A stretch of 5,302 bases of DNA, taken from positions 1 to 5,302 of the forward strand of contig DASPXK010000150.1 of the NCBI GenBank assembly GCA_035637315.1. Direction: 5' to 3'. This document shows positions 1 to 4,084 of the stretch, in pieces. How positions within the stretch are numbered: position 1 is the stretch's first letter; each line of letters begins with the position of its first letter. Below the pieces are notes generated by a model that saw only the letters and a list, made by a program, of their open reading frames with translations, did no database searches and was not told the origin of the DNA. This DNA comes from DASPXK01 sp035637315. GTDB lineage: Bacteria > Chloroflexota > UBA6077 > JACCZL01. Made by a program: the position numbers and the translations under genes.

Positions 1-2133
1 GAATTCGCCCGGCGCCTTCCGCCGCACCACCAGCGCGCCGACGATCCGCTCCTCACGAATGAGGGGTATGACCAGCAGGGCCCGGAAGCCGGCCCGCGCC
101 AGGATGTCGCGCAGCGGATAGGCCGGCTCGTCCAGGATGTCCGGGACCTGGAGGGGCTGCCTGGAGGCGGCAGCCCGCCCGACAGCCGTCTCCCCGACCC
201 GGATGCGCGCCTCGCGGACCCGCTCGATCAGCTCCTCGCTCATCTGGTGGGTGGCACGCAGGTCGAAGGCCTGGCTGGTCTCGTCGAACTCGTAGATCGC
301 GCCGCCGTCGGTCCCCGAGAGCTGGACCGCGTGGGCGACGACGGTGGTGAGGACCTGCCGCAGGTCGAGCGTGGAGCTGACCGTCTGGCCGACCTCGCCG
401 AGCGCCTCCAGCTCCTCGACCGATCGCGCCAGCTCTGCGGTCCGCGATTGCAGCTCCTGGAAGAGCCGGACGTTCTCGATCGCGATGACCGCCTGGTCGG
501 CGAACGTCTGTAGCATCTCGATCTGCTTGTCCGTGAACGGCTGCACCTCCATCCGGCGGATCACAATCGCGCCGATCGGAAGGCCTTCCCTGAGCAACGG
601 TGTGGCAAGCATGGTTCGATGGCCCAGGCGCCTCTGGCTGGCCTTGCTCTCGGGGAACTCGGCGTCGAGCTCCGCGGCCATGTCATGGACGTGGACCGTT
701 TGCCGGTCGATGACGGCTCGGCCCCCCACTAAGCCACGGGTCAGTGGGAATGCCGGATGGGTCTGAGGAATCGGCCCGTATGCCGCCACCAGCCGAAGGA
801 CGTCGGCTTCTAGCAGATGGATATTGGCGTCGTTTGCGCCGCAGACCCGCGTGGCGTTCTCGGCGACGGCGTCCAGGACTGGCTGGAGGTCGGTTGGGGA
901 GCTGCTGATGACCCGCAGGATCTCGCTGGTGGCCGTCTGCTGCTCGAGCGCCTCGGTGAGGTCGCGGTTGCGGGCTTCCAACTCCTGGAACAGGCGGACG
1001 TTCTCGATCGCGATCACGGCCTGGTCGGCGAAGGTCTCCAGGAGCTTGATCTGCTGGTCGGTGAAAGCACGGGGCTCCATGCGCCGGATCACGATGACGC
1101 CGAGCGGGACTCCCTCTCGCAGCAGCGGCGTGGCGAGCGCCGTCCGATGCCCATAGCGTTCGGCGACCTCTCGGCCCTCGGGGAACTGTTCGCCCGCGGC
1201 CGTCTCATAATCCTCAATGTGGACGGTTTGGCGATCGATTACAGCCCGCCCGGCCGGGAGGCCGCGAACGATGGGGTACGCTTCGTCACTTAGAATCTGG
1301 CCATAGGTCGCCACCCGTCGCAGGACGTCGCCGTCCAAGCGAACGATGATCGCATCGTTCGCACCGCACAACCGCGTGGCGTTCTCGGCGACGGTGTCCA
1401 GGACTGGCTGGAGGTCGGTTGGCGAGCTGCTGATGACCCGTAGGATCTCGCTCGTGGCGGTCTGCTGCTCGAGCGCCTCGGCCAGGTCGCGGTTGCTGTC
1501 CTGCAGCTCCTGGAACAGTCGGACGTTCTCGATCGCGATCACGGCCTGGTCGGCGAACGTCTCGAGCAGCTTGATCTGCTTGTCGGTGAAGGGTTGGACT
1601 TCCATGCGGCGTATCGAAATGACCCCTATGGGAGCACCCTCGCGCAGCAGCGGGGCAGCCAGGTACGTCCGAACGCCGGCCTGCTTGGCGGTGCTCTCCG
1701 GAAACTCCCCTTCAGGCGTGGCGGCCAGGTCATGAATGTGGACCGTCCGCCGCTCGATGATCGCCCTGCCGCTTACCAGGCCACGGCTGAGGGGCAGCTC
1801 ACTACCTCCAGTGGCCATCGGCCCGTAGCGGGCCGCCAGCCGAAGGGAACTGCCCTCAATGCGGTGAACGACAGCGTCGCTTGCTTCACACACATGCGCG
1901 GCGTTCTCGGCCACGGCGTCGAGGACCGGCTGGAGGTCGGTCGGCGAGCTGCTGATGACCCGCAGGATCTGGCTCGTGGCGGTCTGCTGCTCGAGCGCCT
2001 CGGCTAGCTGTCGCTCGAGCTGTTCCACCCGGCGCTCGAGCTCGGCCCGCGATGGGCGGCCGGCTCGAGCTGGCTGGCGGAGCTGCCCGTCCGCCTGGGC
2101 GTCCTCGGCTTTGGCCCTGCGGGGAGATGCCAT
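1..2133 (-). CDS. Multi-GAF-domain signal transduction protein, N-terminal 711 codons (C-terminus beyond base 1)
   Basis: The minus-strand frame from the ATG at 2133 is open for exactly 711 codons to base 1 with no stop. The first upstream in-frame stop (TAG) is at 2173-2175, and no other start codon lies between it and the ATG. Residues 1-30 are basic and Ala/Gln-rich. Residues 31-55 look like a coiled coil (ELERRVEQLERQLAEALEQQ). Then come GAF domains at about 63-209, 233-385, 414-562 and 588-711, the last one cut. Each of the first three opens with ILRVISSSPTDLQPVLD and closes with FADQAVIAIENVRLFQEL. Each also has VC- or LC-type Cys (C82, C256, C431), TVH-x-x-D, and PLLREG followed by G-x-I-x-IRRME. 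GAF domains bind small ligands, cyclic nucleotides or chromophores. There is no signal peptide or membrane segment, so a cytoplasmic location is inferred. Family members of this layout usually end in a histidine kinase, cyclase or GGDEF domain; which one applies here cannot be seen. Confidence 0.9.
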   Translation of the reverse strand, partial: MASPRRAKAEDAQADGQLRQPARAGRPSRAELERRVEQLERQLAEALEQQTATSQILRVISSSPTDLQPVLDAVAENAAHVCEASDAVVHRIEGSSLRLAARYGPMATGGSELPLSRGLVSGRAIIERRTVHIHDLAATPEGEFPESTAKQAGVRTYLAAPLLREGAPIGVISIRRMEVQPFTDKQIKLLETFADQAVIAIENVRLFQELQDSNRDLAEALEQQTATSEILRVISSSPTDLQPVLDTVAENATRLCGANDAIIVRLDGDVLRRVATYGQILSDEAYPIVRGLPAGRAVIDRQTVHIEDYETAAGEQFPEGREVAERYGHRTALATPLLREGVPLGVIVIRRMEPRAFTDQQIKLLETFADQAVIAIENVRLFQELEARNRDLTEALEQQTATSEILRVISSSPTDLQPVLDAVAENATRVCGANDANIHLLEADVLRLVAAYGPIPQTHPAFPLTRGLVGGRAVIDRQTVHVHDMAAELDAEFPESKASQRRLGHRTMLATPLLREGLPIGAIVIRRMEVQPFTDKQIEMLQTFADQAVIAIENVRLFQELQSRTAELARSVEELEALGEVGQTVSSTLDLRQVLTTVVAHAVQLSGTDGGAIYEFDETSQAFDLRATHQMSEELIERVREARIRVGETAVGRAAASRQPLQVPDILDEPAYPLRDILARAGFRALLVIPLIREERIVGALVVRRKAPGEF
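451..2007 (-). repeat. Three tandem in-frame copies of a ~524-bp GAF-plus-linker unit
   Basis: Inside the multi-GAF gene, the motif LAEALEQQTATS-(Q/E)-ILRVISSSPTDLQPVLD recurs at residues 43, 217 and 392 (LTEALEQQ in the third), a period of 174-175 codons. Unit 1 is about 2007-1486, unit 2 about 1485-961 and unit 3 about 960-451. The linker and end helices are almost identical even at synonymous sites: the stretch coding ADQAVIAIENVR is base-for-base the same in units 1 and 2 up to the last codon. The middle of each unit, around the ligand pocket, has diverged strongly. The copies therefore arose by duplication, with conversion or selection keeping the linkers alike. Confidence 0.93.
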
Positions 2134-2144
2134 CCTGCAGCCAA

Positions 2145-2150
2145 CCCTCC
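2145..2150 (-). promoter_or_regulatory. Ribosome binding site of the multi-GAF gene
   Basis: Read on the minus strand, GGAGGG lies 11 bases upstream of the ATG at 2133. The match to the anti-Shine-Dalgarno sequence is strong, though the spacing is at the long end. It supports the ATG, which is the only start codon after the in-frame stop at 2173-2175. Confidence 0.6.
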
Positions 2151-2177
2151 GGACCCCTGACGGGCGGGCCCGCTACC

Positions 2178-2209
2178 GGCCGCCCATACCGCGACGGCGA
2201 GCCGCGGCC
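2178..2209. repeat. Inverted repeat in the 5' leader of the multi-GAF gene
   Basis: GGCCGC at 2178-2183 is matched by GCGGCC at 2204-2209, giving 6-bp arms around a 20-base loop. A second, 10-bp perfect palindrome (GCGGGCCCGC) sits at 2164-2173. Both lie between the predicted promoter and the start codon and could fold in the leader RNA, but short GC palindromes are common by chance in such DNA. I assign no function. Confidence 0.3.
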
Positions 2210-2224
2210 CGCCACATCGCCGCA

Positions 2225-2253
2225 ACTATCGCTCGCCTCCATACCGCTGTCAA
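2225..2253 (-). promoter_or_regulatory. Sigma-70-type promoter for the multi-GAF gene
   Basis: On the minus strand, a perfect -35 hexamer TTGACA (2253-2248) is followed by a 17-bp spacer and GATAGT (2230-2225), which matches the TATAAT consensus at four of six positions. Transcription would begin near 2218, giving a leader of about 85 bases before the ATG at 2133. This is the best promoter-like sequence in the window, and it points at a gene whose start is independently well defined. Confidence 0.7.
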
Positions 2254-2488
2254 GGCGTGTATCCTGTCAGCCGCTGGCTTACACCTGCCGATTCGGGCTA
2301 TCTGGGCTACTCCCGCCGCAAACACTACACGGCGAGCCTGGATGAGCAGCAGCCGTAGCTCTTCGGGGCCATCGAGGCGGTTGGCATCGTAGCGCTAGCG
2401 CCAGCCCGACCACCAGGGGCGAGCCGACGCCAGATCCACGCGCCGGTGACACGAGCGTCTCGCCCGCGTCGCCGGAACCGTCTGCCTC

Positions 2489-2505
2489 TGAGAGAGCCGA
2501 AAGCC
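2489..2505 (+). repeat. 17-bp direct repeat, left copy
   Basis: TGAGAGAGCCGAAAGCC occurs here and again, base for base, at 2647-2663, 158 bases away. The left copy is followed within five bases by the extended -10 at 2510-2518. The repeats bracket the two hairpin-capable elements at 2527-2601. A 17-bp exact match this close is very unlikely by chance. Confidence 0.85.
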
Positions 2506-2509
2506 ACGG

Positions 2510-2518
2510 TGCTATACT
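2510..2518 (+). promoter_or_regulatory. Extended -10 promoter, probably for the DUF433/DUF5615 operon
   Basis: TGCTATACT is a TG-N-TATACT extended -10 element, with five of six matches to TATAAT. No convincing -35 hexamer lies 17 bases upstream, where the left 17-bp direct repeat sits; extended -10 promoters often do without one. Transcription would start near 2525 and give a leader of about 157 bases ahead of the antitoxin ATG, running through both hairpin repeats. The assignment to this operon is by position and direction only. Confidence 0.5.
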
Positions 2519-2526
2519 GGGGGTGC

Positions 2527-2601
2527 GTGCCGCCGGGGGCCTGCCAGCCCGGGGTGACGAGGAGTGTGTGCCACCGGGGGCCTGCCAGCCCGGGGGTGAC
2601 G
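2527..2601. repeat. Tandem pair of ~33-bp GC-rich, hairpin-capable repeats (REP-like)
   Basis: Copy A (2527-2559) and copy B (2568-2601) share GTGCC-(G/A)-CCGGGGG, CCTGCCAGCCC and GGGGTGACG. They differ by one substitution and one extra G, with a period of 41 bases. Each can fold with GGGC pairing GCCC around the loop CTGCCA and an outer CACC/GGTG stem. In copy A the substituted base still pairs as a G-T wobble. Bases 2519-2526 just before copy A resemble the end of another copy and may be a remnant. The form is that of dispersed intergenic palindromic elements, but no other copy lies in this window. Confidence 0.75.
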
Positions 2602-2646
2602 TTGGCCCGTCTGGGCGGCACGAAGTCGGAGCCGACAGCACGGGTG

Positions 2647-2663
2647 TGAGAGAGCCGAAAGCC
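2647..2663 (+). repeat. 17-bp direct repeat, right copy, just upstream of the antitoxin
   Basis: This is an exact copy of TGAGAGAGCCGAAAGCC at 2489-2505. It ends 18 bases before the antitoxin ATG at 2682. A GTG in the antitoxin frame (2646-2648) overlaps its first bases and would add 12 codons if used. Its place next to the start codon would suit an operator or leader element, or it may simply be the scar of a duplication. Confidence 0.85.
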
Positions 2664-2681
2664 GGAAATATCGCGAATCGC

Positions 2682-2903
2682 ATGATCGACTGGTCGTCCT
2701 GCCCCGCGGTTGAGCGGGATCCCGAGCGCGTCAGCGGAGCCTGGGTGTTCCGGGGCAGCCGCGTGCCCGTCGCCGCGCTGTTCGAGAACCTCGAGGACGG
2801 CGCGCTGGTTTCAGAGTTCGTGGAGTGGTTCCCTGGCGTCACCCTGGAGCAGGTGCGGGCCGTGCTGGAGCACGCCGCGCGCAGCGCGCTCGTTCCCGCC
2901 TGA
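2682..2903 (+). CDS. DUF433 family antitoxin
   Basis: This 73-residue protein matches the DUF433 (COG2442) pattern throughout. An N-terminal P-x-V-E-x-D-P-x-x-V-S-G is followed by the strand V-F-R-G-S-R-V-P-V (residues 22-30), A-L-F-E-N-L-E-D-G, then F-V-E-W-F-P-G-V-T-L-E-Q-V-R-A-V-L-E-H-A to the end. Family members are small helix-turn-helix proteins predicted to bind the operator of their own operon and to neutralise a PIN-like partner. The partner follows here directly: the TGA at 2901-2903 abuts the next start. I chose the ATG at 2682 because it begins right at the domain and gives the usual family length. Its ribosome binding site is poor (GGAA 14 bases upstream). A GTG at 2646 is a possible longer start, and the frame stays open further upstream through non-conserved sequence. 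Confidence 0.88.
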   Translation: MIDWSSCPAVERDPERVSGAWVFRGSRVPVAALFENLEDGALVSEFVEWFPGVTLEQVRAVLEHAARSALVPA

Positions 2904-3224
2904 GTGCGCATCCTCTTCGACCAGGGCACGCCGGCGCCGTTGCGCCGCTTCCTAGCGCGGCACCAGGTCGCAACCGCCTACGAACGCGGCTGGTCGAGCC
3001 TCACGAACGGTGAGCTGCTCGACATCGCCGAGCGAGAAGGCTTCGCTGTCTTTGTCACAACCGACCTGAACCTGAAGCATCAGCAGGACCTCACCGCTCG
3101 GCGCATCTCGATCGTCGCCCTTACCGCGACCAGCTGGCCTCGAATCCAGCGTGCCGTTGATGCGGTCGTCCGGGCAGTCGACTGCGCCACTGAAGCGGGC
3201 TACATCGAAGTCCCGATCCCCTGA
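2904..3224 (+). CDS. DUF5615 PIN-like nuclease, probable toxin of the pair
   Basis: This 106-residue protein of the DUF5615 (COG4634) PIN-like family opens with MRILFDQGTPAPLRRFL. The acidic D6 follows the first strand. E37 and D40 lie in N-G-E-L-L-D-I-A, and D54 in F-V-T-T-D-L-N-L. This is the pattern of acidic residues expected to hold metal ions in a PIN/Mut7-C-type active site, so the site looks intact. The family is predicted to be an RNA-cleaving toxin held inactive by DUF433 proteins. The start is a GTG immediately after the antitoxin TGA, with no ribosome binding site in front, so translation is probably coupled to that of the antitoxin. Nuclease activity is inferred from family membership. 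Length is normal for the family. Confidence 0.9.
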   Translation: MRILFDQGTPAPLRRFLARHQVATAYERGWSSLTNGELLDIAEREGFAVFVTTDLNLKHQQDLTARRISIVALTATSWPRIQRAVDAVVRAVDCATEAGYIEVPIP

Positions 3225-3453
3225 CGGACGTGCGGCCGCCAGCACACCCGGAACGCGATCAATCCGAGTCCGGCCCGGGCAAGGATGGGCAACATTGGGC
3301 GGCGCTCAGGCCTGGCATACTCCGCAATGGAACAAGTGCGCTTGGCGGGGATGAGGGCTTCTTGTTCGTCGCGCGAAGGTGGGACGCGAGACGCCAGGCC
3401 AATAGACCGTAGCAGCCAATGACCTTGCACGAGGCCGCAAATACCAGGTTTGG
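3225..3453. other. Intergenic gap between convergent genes
   Basis: This stretch lies between the end of the rightward toxin and the end of the leftward flavin reductase. I see no hairpin followed by a T-run in either direction, no RNA gene and no convincing coding sequence. A NotI-type palindrome (GCGGCCGC) lies a few bases after the toxin stop, which is unremarkable in such GC-rich DNA. Confidence 0.5.
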
Positions 3454-3467
3454 GGCGGAGCTCCGCC
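3454..3467 (-). terminator. Perfect 14-bp palindrome after the flavin reductase stop
   Basis: GGCGGAGCTCCGCC is self-complementary along its whole length and begins on the last base of the TAG stop codon. As RNA it would give a 5-bp GC stem closed by AGCT. No U-run follows in the direction of the reductase gene (the next bases read CCAAACCTGG), so it is at best a weak or factor-assisted terminator. It might instead be a protein-binding site or chance. Confidence 0.35.
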
Positions 3468-4039
3468 TAGTCTGTTCGCAGGCGTCGCGTCCAGCCGATG
3501 AGCGCCTCGATCACGGCCCGAACGCGGTCACGTATGGCCGGGTCCTGCAAGTTGCCGTCGGCGTCGAACAGTTCAGGCGCTCGGGGCACCATCAGCTCCG
3601 GCTTGAGCATGACGAACGATTCGGTGAAGACGAACACCTGGCGCAGCGCCATCTGCGCACGGATGGTGCCGCTCAAGCCCCCGGACGCGCCCATGAGCGC
3701 GATCGGTTTGTGGCGGAGGGGCGTCTCGCTCGGCGGACGGGAGGCCCAGTCGATGGCGTTCTTGAGTACGCCCGGGATGGAATAGTTGTACTCTGGAGTG
3801 GCGATCAGGAGCGCGTCGGCGCGGCCGATCCAGTCCTTCAGCTCGCGGACCGGCTCTGGAGCTCCGTTCGCTTCCACGTCTGCGTTATAGAGTGGGATCT
3901 GACCCAGCTCCGCGATCTGGATCTCCACACCCTCCGGGGCCACTTCCACGGCAGCCCGCAGCAGGCCTCGGTTATAGGACCCGCGCCGCAGGCTGCCCGG
4001 AATCCCGAGAATTCGAAAGCGAGCCTCGTCCGACCCCAT
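3467..4039 (-). CDS. NADPH-dependent FMN reductase family flavoprotein
   Basis: This 190-residue flavodoxin-fold protein has the FMN phosphate loop G-S-L-R-R-G-S-Y-N (15-23), preceded by strand R-I-L-G-I-P. It also has the family hallmark PEYNYSIPG (82-90), followed by V-L-K-N-A-I-D-W (to residue 98), and G-A-S-G-G at 117-121. These mark the NADPH-dependent FMN reductase group that includes ChrR/YieF quinone and chromate reductases and some azoreductases. Such enzymes are cytoplasmic, use FMN and NAD(P)H, and reduce quinones, flavins or metals; the substrate here cannot be told from sequence. The ATG at 4039 is chosen because GGAGAG sits just ahead of it. An ATG ten codons upstream would place that ribosome binding site inside the gene. 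The glycosidase gene ends 45 bases upstream on the same strand. Length is typical and no motif is missing. Confidence 0.93.
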   Translation of the reverse strand: MGSDEARFRILGIPGSLRRGSYNRGLLRAAVEVAPEGVEIQIAELGQIPLYNADVEANGAPEPVRELKDWIGRADALLIATPEYNYSIPGVLKNAIDWASRPPSETPLRHKPIALMGASGGLSGTIRAQMALRQVFVFTESFVMLKPELMVPRAPELFDADGNLQDPAIRDRVRAVIEALIGWTRRLRTD

Positions 4040-4042
4040 GCT

Positions 4043-4048
4043 CTCTCC
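4043..4048 (-). promoter_or_regulatory. Ribosome binding site fixing the flavin reductase start
   Basis: On the minus strand GGAGAG lies three bases before the ATG at 4039, with its GGAG core five bases away. It falls between the two candidate ATGs (4069 and 4039) and so favours the shorter protein, which also begins right before the conserved first strand of the fold. Confidence 0.7.
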
Positions 4049-4059
4049 AGTTTGAGCCA

Positions 4060-4068
4060 AGCATAGCA
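4060..4068 (-). promoter_or_regulatory. Possible extended -10 upstream of the flavin reductase
   Basis: On the minus strand TGCTATGCT gives TG-N-TATGCT, four of six matches to TATAAT with the extended -10 TG. No -35 hexamer is visible at the proper distance, which would fall at the end of the upstream gene. If real, it would start a short leader of about 14 bases and let the reductase be transcribed apart from the glycosidase gene. Confidence 0.3.
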
Positions 4069-4084
4069 CCGAAATGTGAGACGC

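Larger units (their letters stand above)
2134..2681. other. 548-base divergent intergenic region
   Basis: This gap separates the leftward multi-GAF gene from the rightward toxin-antitoxin operon. It holds the GAF promoter and leader (2134-2253), a stretch at 2254-2488 with nothing I can name except a 10-bp perfect palindrome GCGCTAGCGC at 2392-2401, and the repeat cluster with an extended -10 at 2489-2663. Short open frames on both strands have low-complexity Arg/Pro/Ala translations with no recognisable family and no good ribosome binding site, so I call none of them. It contains no tRNA-like or CRISPR-like structure. Confidence 0.6.

Noticed and set aside
1..6. The window begins exactly at an EcoRI site (GAATTC), suggesting the end of a cloned restriction fragment.
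   Set aside because: A second GAATTC lies at 4009-4014 and the right end is not an EcoRI site, so a complete digest is ruled out. The position is probably chance or a window boundary.
247..2007. Several plus-strand open frames of 88-158 codons across the left part of the window.
   Set aside because: They lie opposite the multi-GAF gene, repeat with its period, and are rich in Arg, Ser and Ala with no known family. They are antisense shadows of a GC-rich gene.
1886..2242. A 118-codon minus-strand frame overlapping the start of the multi-GAF gene.
   Set aside because: It is in another frame from the GAF domains, has a Pro/Arg/Gly-rich translation, and covers the promoter-leader region. The coiled coil and the first GAF domain are read in the other frame.
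2527..2601. The tandem repeats as a CRISPR array.
   Set aside because: There are only two copies with an 8-base gap, far too short for spacers. No cas gene lies nearby.
2279..2929. A 216-codon minus-strand frame through the intergenic region and into the antitoxin gene.
   Set aside because: It runs antisense to the well-recognised DUF433 gene, translates the GC-rich repeats into low-complexity sequence, and has no family resemblance.
3200..3430. A 76-codon minus-strand frame with a hydrophobic stretch (LPILARAGLGLIAFRV), perhaps a small membrane protein or gene fragment.
   Set aside because: It overlaps the end of the toxin gene, has only one short hydrophobic run, and I see no good ribosome binding site or known family. 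A database search with the translation would decide it.
3419..4066. A 215-codon plus-strand frame across the flavin reductase gene.
   Set aside because: It is antisense to a gene with clear FMN-binding motifs and has no recognisable domain of its own.
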